A stretch of 64,000 bases of DNA from Kiloniellaceae bacterium (GCA_021776175.1 JAJFGJ010000003.1:1-64000), one strand, 5' to 3'. Shown: positions 53,540-62,921, counted from the first letter of the stretch. Program-made: numbers and translations. Notes: generated by a model not told the origin, from the sequence alone.

Positions 53540-53567
53540 ATATGGTAAGTGTTTGGCGCCCTTCAAG
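53540..53567 (-). promoter_or_regulatory. RpoH-like (heat-shock sigma factor) promoter
   Basis: On the minus strand CTTGAAG is followed, 18 bases after CTTG, by CCATAT, close to the alphaproteobacterial RpoH pattern. Start of transcription would lie near 53532, in agreement with a ROSE leader. The CTTGAA is also part of a 15-base-arm palindrome at 53559-53573/53585-53599. The remainder of the spacer up to 53763 holds no gene. Confidence 0.5.
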
Positions 53568-53763
53568 ATGGCGGGCCGCGATCGCGCCATCTTGAAGGGT
53601 GGGGCAGGTAATAACTTGATTTTCAACACTAAAATAATGACAATAGCGGAGTCCGGTGGCTAGGCCAGAACCAACCAAATATTAAGCGGGTAGGCTTAGG
53701 CTTAATCGATATACCGGGCGGGCCGCCGCCCGGGCTTGCGTATCCTTATGGTTGAAGGCGCCA

Positions 53764-54177
53764 GTGACCGATACTTCGTCCCCCACCGTCGCGTACTTCA
53801 ACAATACCTTCGAGGAGGCACTCGCGCTCGCCCGCGAAGCGCGCAACTATATCGTCTATCAAGGCGTGGAGGCGGCCAAGCTGGACCCGGCGGAGCGCTT
53901 GGTGGTCTCCTGCGAATCCATGCGCGTGACCGCCAGGGTCGGGCAAATCATCGCCTGGCTGCTGGTGCAGAAGGCCGTTCACGAGGGCGAGTTGAGCCGC
54001 GATCAGGCGGCCGAAGAGCCCTATAGGCTGGCCGGCCAGAAGATCTGCGCCGCCAGCGATCTCATCGCGGCGGAGAAGATTCCCTTGCGCCTGGCGGAGC
54101 TTCTGGAGCGCAGCCACAGCCTCTACACCCGGGTCGAACGCCTGGATGCCTTGCTGGGATCTTCGGCGCCGAACTAG
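53764..54177 (+). CDS. DUF1465 family protein
   Basis: The likely start is a GTG at 53764 after GAAGG, giving 137 residues (a TTG at 53752 is less likely). AYFNNTFEEALALAREARNY and then SCESMRVTARVGQIIAWLLV, QKAVHEGEL and AGQKIC fit DUF1465, an alphaproteobacterial helical protein family with a proposed cell-cycle link. It is cytoplasmic. It forms its own unit between the hsp20 and L31 genes. Confidence 0.82.
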   Translation: MTDTSSPTVAYFNNTFEEALALAREARNYIVYQGVEAAKLDPAERLVVSCESMRVTARVGQIIAWLLVQKAVHEGELSRDQAAEEPYRLAGQKICAASDLIAAEKIPLRLAELLERSHSLYTRVERLDALLGSSAPN

Positions 54178-54197
54178 GGTGGTTGTATTCATTGGCT

Positions 54198-54287
54198 TGT
54201 CATCCCGGACGCGTAGCGATCCGGGATCTTCGGGTCGTGGCGTGTCCGGTCCTCACAGAAGATCCCGGATCAAAGTCCGGGATGACA
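54198..54287. repeat. Nested palindromic intergenic repeat (gtcatcccggac family)
   Basis: Outer arms tgtcatcccggac (54198-54210) and gtccgggatgaca (54275-54287) and inner arms gatccgggatctt (54218-54230) and aagatcccggatc (54259-54271) are perfect reverse complements. This is a common alphaproteobacterial intergenic palindrome; a half-site also occurs near 35706. It probably ends convergent transcripts. Confidence 0.85.
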
Positions 54288-54325
54288 ATCCTTTTGATCT
54301 TGGGATCCGCGACCTCATGACACAT

Positions 54326-54355
54326 AAGATAAGGGCACCCGCCGCGCGGATGCCC
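54326..54355 (-). terminator. Likely terminator of the L31 gene
   Basis: On the minus strand, GGGCATCCGC-GCG-GCGGGTGCCC forms a strong stem followed by TTATCTTATG. It lies 41 bases past the L31 stop codon. Confidence 0.65.
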
Positions 54356-54395
54356 TCGAAACCGGCTATGAGGCCCAGCGGCGCCGGGCCGAACC

Positions 54396-54620
54396 TCAGT
54401 CCTTCAGACCCAGGCCCTTGAAGCGCCTATTGAACTTCGCGACCTGACCCGCGGTATCGACCAGGCGATGCTCGCCGGTCCAGGCCGGGTGGGTCTTGGG
54501 GTCGATGTCCAGGCGCATGGAAGCGCCCGCCTTGCCATAGGTGGAGCGGGTCTTGAATTCGGTCCCGTCGGTCATCACCACGGTGATCTCGTGGTAGTCG
54601 GGATGGATATCTTTCTTCAT
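54396..54620 (-). CDS. rpmE: Ribosomal protein L31
   Basis: The 74-residue protein begins [20 protein letters not shown], with [14 protein letters not shown], the L31 signature, and ends near FNRRFKGLG. It has no cysteines, so it is the zinc-free form, as is usual in alphaproteobacteria. It is part of the 50S subunit. It is divergent from the ABC exporter gene. Confidence 0.95.
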   Translation of the reverse strand: MKKDIHPDYHEITVVMTDGTEFKTRSTYGKAGASMRLDIDPKTHPAWTGEHRLVDTAGQVAKFNRRFKGLGLKD

Positions 54621-54767
54621 CGTCAGTACTCCTCGAAGGGCGGTTCTATAGCCGAGAGGCCGGGCCGGCGCAAGGGGGGCATGGCGCCTTGCCGGTCCGG
54701 TTGTGAGCCGGTCCCGATTGGGCTAGGGATAGCCCATGACCGGGACCATGAATAGGCGCCGCCCCTA

Positions 54768-56600
54768 ATGGCGCGGGGCCGCGAGAGCGCCGCCCAGGCG
54801 GCCGGGGGGAGCGATCGCCCGAGCAGCCGCGAGCTGGGCCAGTTGCGCCAAGTCTGGGGTTTCGTGCGGCCCTACCGGCGCCAAGTGGCGGCGGCCGGGG
54901 TCGCGCTGACGGTCGCGGCGGCCACGGTGCTGGGCATGGGCATGGGCCTGCGGCGCCTCGTTGACGAGGGCTTCGCCAGCGGCAATGCCGATCTGTTGGA
55001 TCAGGCGGTCCTGGTCCTTATCGGCGTGATTTTCCTGCTCGCCGCTTCCAGCTACGCCCGATTCTATCTGGTTTCCTGGCTGGGCGAGCGTGTCGTGGCC
55101 GATATCCGCCGCGCCGTCTATGCCCGGGTCATCGCCTTGTCGCCGGCCTATTTCGAAGTTACCCGGACCGGGGAAATCCTCTCGCGCCTGACCACCGACA
55201 CCAGCATCCTGCAATTGGTGATCGGCACCTCGGCCTCCTTCGCCTTGCGCAATATCCTGCTGCTGATCGGGGGGCTCGCGCTCCTGGTCGTGACCAGCGC
55301 CAAGCTGACCGGGCTTGTGGTCCTGGTGGTGCCCCTGGTCCTGATTCCGATCCTGGTCTTGGGGCGCAAGGTGCGCGGCCTGAGCCGGGCCAGCCAGGAC
55401 CGGGTCGCCGACGTCGGCGCCTATGCCGAGGAATCGCTCGGCGCGATCCGCACGGTGCAGGCTTTCGGCCACGAGGGTTTGGACCGGGAGCGTTTCGGCG
55501 CTCGGGTCGAAGCCGCCTTCGCCACGGCGGTGCGGCGTATCGCCGCCCGCGCCATACTGACATCGATCGTCATCGTCATGGTCTTCGGCGCGGTCAGCGT
55601 GATCCTGTGGATCGGCGGCCACGACGTGCTTTTGGGGCGAATCAGCGCCGGCGAGCTTTCGGCCTTCGTCTTCTACGCGGTGGTCGTGGCCAGCGCCGCC
55701 GGCGCGATCAGCGAGGTGATCGGCGATCTGCAACGCGCCGCCGGGGCCACGGAACGCCTGATGGAGCTGCTCGCGACCGAGAGCGACATCGCCGCCCCGG
55801 CCGATCCCCAGGATTTGCCCGAGCCGGCGCGCGGCGAGGTCCGCTTCGATCAGGTCGGTTTTCAATACCCGGCCCGGCCCGAGGTTTCGGCCCTGGACGA
55901 TCTTAGTTTCACCGCCGCACCGGGCGAGAAGATCGCCATCGTTGGTCCCTCGGGCTCGGGCAAGACGACGATCTTTCAGATCCTGCTGCGCTTCTACGAC
56001 CCGCAAAGCGGGGGCATCCTGCTCGATGGCGTGGATTTGCGCGAGGCCGACCCTGGCGCCGTGCGGGCGCGCATCGCCTTGGTACCGCAGGAGCCGGTGA
56101 TATTTTCCGCCGACGCCTGGGAAAACATCCGCTACGGGCGGCCGGAGGCGAGCGACCAAGAGGTCCGCGCCGCCGCCCGCGCCGCCGCCGCCCTGGAGTT
56201 CCTGGAAGAACTGCCCGAGGGCCTGGGCACTTTCCTGGGGGAAAAGGGCGTGCGCCTTTCGGGCGGCCAGCGCCAGCGGCTCGCCATCGCGCGCGCGATC
56301 CTGCGCGATCCCCCGGTGCTGCTGCTCGACGAGGCGACCAGCGCCCTGGACGCGGAAAGCGAGCGCGCGGTGCAACACGCGCTCGACAGCCTCATGGCCG
56401 GCCGCACCACCTTGGTCATCGCCCACCGCTTGGCGACCGTGCTCAAGGCCGACCGGATTGTGGTCATAGACCGCGGCCGCATCGTCGAAACCGGCACCCA
56501 CGCGGAACTCACCGCCAAGGGCGGCCTCTACGCCCGCCTCGCCGCCCTGCAGTTCGACCAGGGCGTGGCCGGAATCGAGCGCGCGGCGGCGGGAGCTTAG
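54768..56600 (+). CDS. ABC exporter with fused membrane and ATPase domains (MsbA-like)
   Basis: The 610-residue half-transporter has six membrane helices (about 35-310). The nucleotide-binding domain carries Walker A GPSGSGKTT, the Q-loop in VPQEPVIFS, signature LSGGQRQRLA, Walker B VLLLDEATSAL and the switch histidine in IAHRL. It works as a dimer in the inner membrane and exports lipids, lipid-linked glycans or drugs. Its start is 147 bases from the L31 start on the other strand. Substrate cannot be deduced from sequence. Confidence 0.92.
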   Translation: MARGRESAAQAAGGSDRPSSRELGQLRQVWGFVRPYRRQVAAAGVALTVAAATVLGMGMGLRRLVDEGFASGNADLLDQAVLVLIGVIFLLAASSYARFYLVSWLGERVVADIRRAVYARVIALSPAYFEVTRTGEILSRLTTDTSILQLVIGTSASFALRNILLLIGGLALLVVTSAKLTGLVVLVVPLVLIPILVLGRKVRGLSRASQDRVADVGAYAEESLGAIRTVQAFGHEGLDRERFGARVEAAFATAVRRIAARAILTSIVIVMVFGAVSVILWIGGHDVLLGRISAGELSAFVFYAVVVASAAGAISEVIGDLQRAAGATERLMELLATESDIAAPADPQDLPEPARGEVRFDQVGFQYPARPEVSALDDLSFTAAPGEKIAIVGPSGSGKTTIFQILLRFYDPQSGGILLDGVDLREADPGAVRARIALVPQEPVIFSADAWENIRYGRPEASDQEVRAAARAAAALEFLEELPEGLGTFLGEKGVRLSGGQRQRLAIARAILRDPPVLLLDEATSALDAESERAVQHALDSLMAGRTTLVIAHRLATVLKADRIVVIDRGRIVETGTHAELTAKGGLYARLAALQFDQGVAGIERAAAGA

Positions 56601-56759
56601 CGCCGCCCATCGCCGCGAGTCCTCTAAATCGCGCGATTCTTAGCCAAGTCAAGCGAACGAGTGGGGTATCGGCGGGGCGCTGACTGTTCTAACCTTGGAT
56701 TAATGTTTCTTTGGCGCCGCGCCGTTCTAGACTTGCCTACCAGGTAACTGGGAGTACGC

Positions 56760-58694
56760 ATGAGTAAGATTATTCCCGTCAATGACGCCGTGGCTCTGGT
56801 TCAGGATGGCGATGTGTTGGCCGTTTCGGGCTATGGCACCAACGGCGTTCCGGAAAAGCTACTGGCCGGGCTGCAGGCAAGATTCATCGAAACGGACGAC
56901 CCGAAGGGTCTGACGCTGATGTATGCGGGCGGCATTGGCGATGGAAAGGAGCGGGGTCTCAACCGGCTCGGCCATGAAAAACTGCTCAAGCGGGTGATCG
57001 GTGGGCATTACGGCCTGATACCGGCGATTGAAAAGCTGGCGCGGGAAAACCTTATCGAGGCCTACAATTTTCCCGAGGGCATAATCACCCACCTTTATCG
57101 CAATATCGCCGCCGGAAAGCCCGGCGCGCTGTCGAGTGTCGGGTTGGAGACCTTCGTGGATCCCCGTTTGGAGGGGGCTAAGGTCAACGAAGCGGCCAAG
57201 GAGGATCTGGTCGAGCTTCTGAATCTGAATGGCGAGGACATGCTTTTCTTCACCGGATTCCCGATCAATGTCGCCTTTATTCGCGGCACGACCGCCGACC
57301 CGGAGGGAAACATCTCCCTAGAGAGGGAATCGCTTAGCCTGGAGAACCTGTCCCTGGCCTTGGCGGCGCGCAACTCAGGTGGAATCGTTATTTGCCAGGT
57401 GGAACGCGTGGCCCAGCTTAACTCGATCGATGCCCGCCATGTTCGCATACCCGGGATCATGGTCGATTGCGTCGTGGTCGCGGAGCCCGAGTTTCACATG
57501 CAGAACTACGACGACCAATATAATCCCGCCCTTTCGGGCGAACTTCGAGTGCCTCTCGAGACCCTGCGCCCCTTGCCGTTTGACGAAAAGAAGGTGGCCT
57601 TGCGCCGCGCCGCCATGGAGTTAACGCCAGGGGCCATCGTGAATCTTGGTGTCGGCCTTCCATCCGGCATCGGTAACGTGACTAACGAGGAGAAAATTTC
57701 GGACCGGATCACACTCACCGTGGATCCGGGCATATACGGGGGCGTGCCCCTCGCGGGTTACGGTTTCGGCGCGGCCTTGAACTACTCCGCTTCGATTGAC
57801 CACGCGACCCAGTTCGACTTCATTGACGGTGGAGGGCTCGACATTGCTTGTCTTGGTTTCGCTGAGTGCGACGGCCAAGGCAACGTGAACGCCAGCCGGT
57901 TCTCCGGCCGGATATCGGGTTGCGGCGGCTTCATCAACATCTCGCAGAACAGCAAGAAGGTTGTTTTTGTCGGCACCTTCACCTCGGGCGGGCTGAAGAC
58001 GCGGATCGAGGACGGCTCGCTAAGCATCGAGGCGGAAGGCAAACATCGAAAATTCGTTGAGTCCGTCGGTCAGGTGACATTTTCGGGCAGACGGGCCGGA
58101 CGCGAAGGCCGTGCGGTATATTATGTGACCGAGCGTTGCGTCTTCGCCTTGCGCGAGGACGGTCTGGAACTTACCGAGATCGCGCCCGGCATCGATGTTC
58201 GCAAGGACATTCTCGATCATCTTCCCTTCAAACCGATTGTCTTCGACCCCAAGACGATGAACCCATCCCTGTTCCGGCCCGAGATCATGGGACTTCGCGA
58301 AACCATGAACGATATCGGGATCGAGGATAGAATTACTTATAATATGCAAACCAATACGCTGTTCCTGGATTTCGCCGGCATGCGTGTGAAAACCGGGGAG
58401 GATCTGGAGCGGATAACGCTGGCCGTCGAGGCAATCTTGAAGCCGCTGGGTCGCCGCGTGGTGGCGATCGTCAACTACGACTCGTTCTGGGTCGACCCGG
58501 AAATAGCCGACAGGTATCTAGACCTCGTCCAATACGTTGAGGACAATTACTATCTCAAGGTTTCCCGCTATACCACGAGCGGTTTCATGCGCATCAAGCT
58601 CTCCCGCGGCCTTCAAGAGCGGCAAGTGACCTCGAACGTGGTGCAGAACTATGTCGAGGCGACCGGTTCGCTCAAGACGAACCAGCCGGAATAA
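56760..58694 (+). CDS. Short-chain acyl-CoA transferase (family I, fused subunits) with C-terminal extension
   Basis: The 644-residue protein combines both family I CoA-transferase halves: SGYGTNGVPEKLLAGL and the LNRLG block in the first, then NLGVGLPSGIGNV, DGGGLDIACLGFAECD and GCGGFINISQNSKKVVFVGT in the second. In propionate CoA-transferase the catalytic glutamate sits in TVESG; here the motif is TVDPGIYGGVP, with Asp322 in its place. From about residue 520, more than 100 further residues (DIGIEDRITYNMQTNTLFLD onward) go beyond the usual length of about 520 and I do not recognise them. It should exchange CoA between short-chain acids, if Asp can replace Glu. An aldo-keto reductase gene follows at 76 bases. 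Confidence 0.83.
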   Translation: MSKIIPVNDAVALVQDGDVLAVSGYGTNGVPEKLLAGLQARFIETDDPKGLTLMYAGGIGDGKERGLNRLGHEKLLKRVIGGHYGLIPAIEKLARENLIEAYNFPEGIITHLYRNIAAGKPGALSSVGLETFVDPRLEGAKVNEAAKEDLVELLNLNGEDMLFFTGFPINVAFIRGTTADPEGNISLERESLSLENLSLALAARNSGGIVICQVERVAQLNSIDARHVRIPGIMVDCVVVAEPEFHMQNYDDQYNPALSGELRVPLETLRPLPFDEKKVALRRAAMELTPGAIVNLGVGLPSGIGNVTNEEKISDRITLTVDPGIYGGVPLAGYGFGAALNYSASIDHATQFDFIDGGGLDIACLGFAECDGQGNVNASRFSGRISGCGGFINISQNSKKVVFVGTFTSGGLKTRIEDGSLSIEAEGKHRKFVESVGQVTFSGRRAGREGRAVYYVTERCVFALREDGLELTEIAPGIDVRKDILDHLPFKPIVFDPKTMNPSLFRPEIMGLRETMNDIGIEDRITYNMQTNTLFLDFAGMRVKTGEDLERITLAVEAILKPLGRRVVAIVNYDSFWVDPEIADRYLDLVQYVEDNYYLKVSRYTTSGFMRIKLSRGLQERQVTSNVVQNYVEATGSLKTNQPE

Positions 58695-58769
58695 ACTTTT
58701 TGCGGCGGATCGCCATCGGCGATAGAGATGCCGCCCCGGCGAAAGAAACCATAAAGGAAAGATCGAATC

Positions 58770-59759
58770 ATGCAGACGCGGCAACTCGGCAAGGACGGCC
58801 CAAAGGTCAGCGCCATGGGACTTGGATGTTGGAGCTTCGCCGGCGCCTATGGGCCGACGGACGTGACCGAAAGTCATGCCACCCTGGCCAAGGCGCTCGA
58901 TCTCGGGATCGATTTTCTCGACACCGCGAATGTCTATGGCAACGGTGTGTCGGAGCAAGCCATCGGCGCCTTCATCAAGGACAATCCCGGCCGCTTCAAG
59001 ATCGCCACCAAGGGCGGTATCTGGCGCGACGAGAACAACGTGCGCGGCTTCAACAATAGCCCCGAACATTTGCGCGGCGCCTTGGAAACCTCCCTGCGCC
59101 ACCTCGGCCTCGATCATGTCGAGCTTTATTACATTCACCGCCGCGAACAGGCGCGGCCCATCGAAGACGTCATGGAAACCCTGGTGCGCTTCAAGGAGGA
59201 GGGCAAGATCGGCGGCATGGGATTTTCCGAAATCTCGCCGTCATCCTTGCGCCGCGCCAGCGCCGTGCATCCGGTTATGGCGGTGCAGAGCGAATACTCC
59301 CTGTGGTCGCGCCTGCCGGAGTTGGGCATGATCCAGGCGTGCGAGGCCCTGGGCACCGCCTTCGTGCCTTTCTCCCCCCTTGGCCGCGGCATCTTCGCCG
59401 AGGCGCCCGCCGACCCAAGCGCCTACGCCGAGGTCGGTTTTAGGGCCGACACGCCACGCTTCAGGGAGCCGAACCTCAGCGCCAATCTGAAAGCCCTGGA
59501 ACCTTTCCGGGAATTCGCCGCCGCCAGGAACGCGACCGCCGCCCAGCTCGCGCTCGCCTGGGTGCTGTGCCAAGGCGATCACCTCATCCCCATCCCCGGC
59601 ACCCGCTCGCCCGCCCACCTGCAAGACGCCGCCGCCGGCGCCTCGCTGATGCTGACGCAACAAGACCTGGCCGAAATAAACCGCATCCTCCCCCCCGGCT
59701 TCGCCCACGGCGACCGCTATTCGGTGAAGCAGTGGGAAGGCGCGGAAGGGTATTCTTGA
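58770..59759 (+). CDS. Aldo/keto reductase
   Basis: The 329-residue protein has MGLGCWSFAG, the catalytic aspartate and tyrosine in DFLDTANVYGNGVSE, the lysine in KIATKGGIW, the histidine in LYYIHRREQ, and a C-terminal cofactor region PIPGTRSPAHLQD. It is an NADPH-dependent carbonyl reductase of the AKR superfamily. It begins 76 bases after the CoA-transferase gene on the same strand and may be co-transcribed. The substrate is unknown. Confidence 0.92.
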   Translation: MQTRQLGKDGPKVSAMGLGCWSFAGAYGPTDVTESHATLAKALDLGIDFLDTANVYGNGVSEQAIGAFIKDNPGRFKIATKGGIWRDENNVRGFNNSPEHLRGALETSLRHLGLDHVELYYIHRREQARPIEDVMETLVRFKEEGKIGGMGFSEISPSSLRRASAVHPVMAVQSEYSLWSRLPELGMIQACEALGTAFVPFSPLGRGIFAEAPADPSAYAEVGFRADTPRFREPNLSANLKALEPFREFAAARNATAAQLALAWVLCQGDHLIPIPGTRSPAHLQDAAAGASLMLTQQDLAEINRILPPGFAHGDRYSVKQWEGAEGYS

Positions 59760-59886
59760 GGGGAAATCAGGCTATTAGTTACAGTCCGACCGTCAACCGC
59801 GATCCGTTGTCTAACATCATGATCAGAAAATCGTTTTACTCGTCAATGGGCGACACAGTTGGTCATATACGGCTTGGAGAAACGTG

Positions 59887-60618
59887 ATGAGTGATACAAA
59901 AAACTACGGTAAGCAGAAAAATACTGCGAGAGGAGTTTTGTTCTGGTTTGGCGCCATATTCACGATCATTGCCCCAATCTTTATTGGAACCAGATTTAAT
60001 GACCCTAGCACTTCATGGGTAGCGGCACTTTGTGGCGCGTTTATAACGTTCATATCGAAATTAGACGATATCGCCGAGTTGTCGTTGGGTCCCGTCAGAG
60101 CAAAAATGCGTGAAACGATTCAGGAAGCAAACGCGACAATCGAACAAGTTCAAAAGATTGCAAGCAACATTTCGGAACCAATGCTTTCAACGTTAATGGC
60201 TGGGAATTTTGGTTTCAGAGACGGCCTGGGTTTAAGCCATCGATTAGACCTCCATGATAGCCTAGTCAAAAGCATCCATGAAATTGGGGTGTCAGACAAA
60301 CGTATTTCGGAAATGGACAAAGCCTGGGCGCGAGGAATTGGGGTCATTTATTATCGCGCTATTGCACCGCTGATTGACGGTCGCGAGGAACCCAATATAA
60401 TAAATTCCAACGCAACTAAGGAACAAAATGAAGCCCGCGAGGGGTGGGACAAACTTTTAGATTTTGATAATTGGCAGGCTCCAACGCCAGATCAAATGAA
60501 ATCTTATATCGAGTCTATACGAATAGAAAATACTGAGATCGACGAATGGATTGACGATTACCGCAACTATATCGAAACAGGAGAAATTCGTAGGCGAGAT
60601 ATATTCGTAACTAAGTGA
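59887..60618 (+). CDS. Two-span membrane protein with coiled coil, unknown function
   Basis: Starting at the ATG at 59887 after GGAG, the 243-residue protein has two N-terminal membrane helices (GVLFWFGAIFTIIAPIFIG and WVAALCGAFITFIS). A coiled-coil segment (ETIQEANATIEQVQKIASNI) and a charged C-terminal part follow. Composition is AT-rich in contrast to the preceding genes. It converges on the Abi-alpha-like gene. No family is recognised; a role in phage defence is only suggested by the neighbour. Confidence 0.6.
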   Translation: MSDTKNYGKQKNTARGVLFWFGAIFTIIAPIFIGTRFNDPSTSWVAALCGAFITFISKLDDIAELSLGPVRAKMRETIQEANATIEQVQKIASNISEPMLSTLMAGNFGFRDGLGLSHRLDLHDSLVKSIHEIGVSDKRISEMDKAWARGIGVIYYRAIAPLIDGREEPNIINSNATKEQNEAREGWDKLLDFDNWQAPTPDQMKSYIESIRIENTEIDEWIDDYRNYIETGEIRRRDIFVTK

Positions 60619-60713
60619 ATGTCCGAAAAACATCAAGTGCAGACGTTGCTTGTTTATGAGTCGAGATATGAGGATAGATCCGGGATGTTGGGTCATCACT
60701 TATCGGGTTTGTA

Positions 60714-61463
60714 CTAAGTCGATTCCACGCTATTCCGTATGCAAGCTTCGACTATTGACCTGCCCAACGGCATTAGTCGGAATTCTCGGAACTTCCTAGT
60801 TCCAGTTTGTATTCCCGATGCATCAATTATGGGCTCTGCGCGTCGCGCGTCACTGAAACAAGCCAATCCTAAATGAAATAAATGCTCCGTATAAAATGGG
60901 AAATTTTTCGGCAGAAAAAGCTTGTTGGTAGGAAAATCAAGTTCCTTTTCAGTTTGTTGATTGATCCAATAAGGCTTATCGTGATCTTGTTGTGCTTCTG
61001 GATTGATATCAAGAGTCTCGATCACGGAAAAATTTTGATTCTTCAATTCCTTTAGAATAACAGCTTCGTCCCGAGACAATTGTCGAATGATTAAAGGAAA
61101 GGACGGATGCGCCTTTTCTAAATTCTTGCTGTCCATTGAAGTACTAAGCAATGTGCTGAACATTTCGTCGATTGGAGTATCTTTTGGTTCATAACGTATT
61201 CCCTCAAGAACAGGACCAAGAATTTGAGGAGGCGGGGTTACACGCCTGGCTTCTGGAACCTTGCGTACCGATTCTTCAATGAAATTAGCGACCCGATCTT
61301 GTAGGGCAGCTCCATATTGGAACGGCGCCAACGCAAGTCGGAGGGTTTTCAAAATATCCTGCCCGAGTGCCCCAACTTGCTTCGCTGCAGGGCTAACGGC
61401 ATCGTCATATGCCTGTTTAGCTGGCAATTTCTCGGCAATTTTGTCGATGAAGTCACCCGACAT
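60714..61463 (-). CDS. Abi-alpha / DUF4393-like protein
   Basis: The 249-residue protein starts after AGGAAATGCGAGAAA. YDDAVSPAAKQVGALGQDIL, then LALAPFQYGAALQDRVANFI, the proline-rich turn PPPQILGPVLEGIRY, TPIDEMFSTLLSTSMD and AHPSFPLIIRQLSRDEA match the DUF4393/Abi-alpha family, named from abortive-infection proteins. The C-terminal part is a separate mixed domain. It lies in an AT-richer island with a membrane protein gene facing it. Phage defence is plausible but untested. Confidence 0.75.
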   Translation of the reverse strand: MSGDFIDKIAEKLPAKQAYDDAVSPAAKQVGALGQDILKTLRLALAPFQYGAALQDRVANFIEESVRKVPEARRVTPPPQILGPVLEGIRYEPKDTPIDEMFSTLLSTSMDSKNLEKAHPSFPLIIRQLSRDEAVILKELKNQNFSVIETLDINPEAQQDHDKPYWINQQTEKELDFPTNKLFLPKNFPFYTEHLFHLGLACFSDARRAEPIIDASGIQTGTRKFREFRLMPLGRSIVEACIRNSVEST

Positions 61464-61592
61464 TTTCTCGCATTTCCTAATCTAAAGTTGTGCTACAATT
61501 GTGATGCTTGAAAACGCCTAACGTGATTTACAGTCTTTGGCCGTCCCTCCTCCCAATCACCCGCTCACCTCGGCTTGGTGGGTTAAGCCCCC

Positions 61593-62915
61593 CTACCGCG
61601 AATCCAGTTTCAACTCGATCCTTCTGTTTCGGCGGAAGGCTTCGTCGCTTAGGCCGGTTTCCAGGGGTTGGAATTCGCCGAAGCCGGTGGCGGCCAGGTT
61701 GTCGGCGTTTATGCCTTGGGCGATCAGGAACTGGACCACGGAAATGGCGCGCGCCGCCGAGAGTTCCCAGTTGGAGGGAAATTCGAGGGTGTTGATGGGC
61801 GCGCTGTCGGTGTGGCCGTCGACGCGCAGGATCCAGGGCACGTCTTTGGGAATCTTGGCCGAGATTTCCTTGAGCGTGCCGGCCAGTTGCGCCATCTGGC
61901 CCTTGCCGGCCTCGCCAAGCTCCGCCGAGCCGCTGGCGAAGAGAACTTCCGACTGGAAGATGAAGCGGTCGCCGACGATGCGGATATCCTGGCGCTGGCC
62001 CAGAACCTCGCGCAGGCGGCCGAAGAATTCGGAGCGGTAGCGCGCTAACTCCTGCACCTTGCTGGCCAGGGCGACGTTGAGGCGGCGGCCGAGATCGGCG
62101 ATCCGCACATTGCGCTGTTTTACATCCGCCTCGGTCGCTTCCAGGGTCACGGCGAGACGCGATAGCTGTTGACGCAGGGCCGCGATCTGGCGGTTGAGAA
62201 GGACGAGTTGCTGCTGCGCCTCGCTGGTCAACTCCTTTTGCTCGTCGCGTTCGCCCTCGGTCCGCTCCAGCCTGGCCATCATCTCGTCGCGTAGGGATTC
62301 CAGGATCGCGATGTCTTGTAGCTGGGTACGGATTTTCTCCTTGTCCGCGTCGATCACCTTATAGGCGTCTTCCAGTTCCTTGCTGACGCTTTGGGACTTG
62401 GCCTCGCTCACGCGCAGGCGCTCCAGCATCTCGTCGCGCAGGCGTTGCAGCATGGCGAGCTGGGCCAGTTGCGCTTCGACCTTTTCCTTATCGGCCTCGA
62501 TGGTTTTGTAGGCGTCTTCGAGCTGCTTGGCGGCCAGATCGCTTTTGGCTTCGGCGGCGGCGAGGGCGGCGCCGAGATCGTCTTGGGCGGTGATCAGGGC
62601 GGCCAGTTGCGAGTTCAGGGATTCACGTTCCGAGAGCGAGCTTTGAAGCTCCGACGACAGTTGCGACACATCGATGCGCAAGTCGGCGTTGGCGGCCCGC
62701 TCCAGGGCCAGCAAGTTCGCCAGATCGTTGATTTCGCGATTGAGCCGGGTCAGGGCCTGATCGCGGCCGGACAGGGCGACCGACAGGAAGTACTGGGCCA
62801 CCATGAAGACCATGAGAACGAAGATGACGACCAGCAAAAGGGTCGCCAAGCCGTCGACGAATCCCGGCCAGATGTTGACGGTACGACGTTGTCCGCTGCG
62901 GCCGACGCTGTACAT
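61593..62915 (-). CDS. OmpA/MotB-like peptidoglycan-binding protein with long coiled coil
   Basis: The 440-residue protein has one N-terminal helix (LATLLLVVIFVLMVFMVAQY), a coiled coil of about 220 residues and a C-terminal OmpA domain (FASGSAELGEAGKGQM, VDGHTDSAPI, NWELSAARAISVVQF, RRNRRIELKL). The coiled coil includes two near-copies of a block of about 50 residues (LEDAYKTIEADKEKVEAQL and LEDAYKVIDADKEKIRTQL), a sign of internal duplication. It follows the MotA/ExbB-like gene by 6 bases, so the two form an ion-driven stator-like unit spanning inner membrane and wall. Confidence 0.87.
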   Translation of the reverse strand: MYSVGRSGQRRTVNIWPGFVDGLATLLLVVIFVLMVFMVAQYFLSVALSGRDQALTRLNREINDLANLLALERAANADLRIDVSQLSSELQSSLSERESLNSQLAALITAQDDLGAALAAAEAKSDLAAKQLEDAYKTIEADKEKVEAQLAQLAMLQRLRDEMLERLRVSEAKSQSVSKELEDAYKVIDADKEKIRTQLQDIAILESLRDEMMARLERTEGERDEQKELTSEAQQQLVLLNRQIAALRQQLSRLAVTLEATEADVKQRNVRIADLGRRLNVALASKVQELARYRSEFFGRLREVLGQRQDIRIVGDRFIFQSEVLFASGSAELGEAGKGQMAQLAGTLKEISAKIPKDVPWILRVDGHTDSAPINTLEFPSNWELSAARAISVVQFLIAQGINADNLAATGFGEFQPLETGLSDEAFRRNRRIELKLDSR

Positions 62916-62921
62916 CTTAGA

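Noticed and set aside
54765..56501. 578-codon minus-strand frame
   Set aside because: It is antisense to the ABC exporter, whose Walker and signature motifs are intact.
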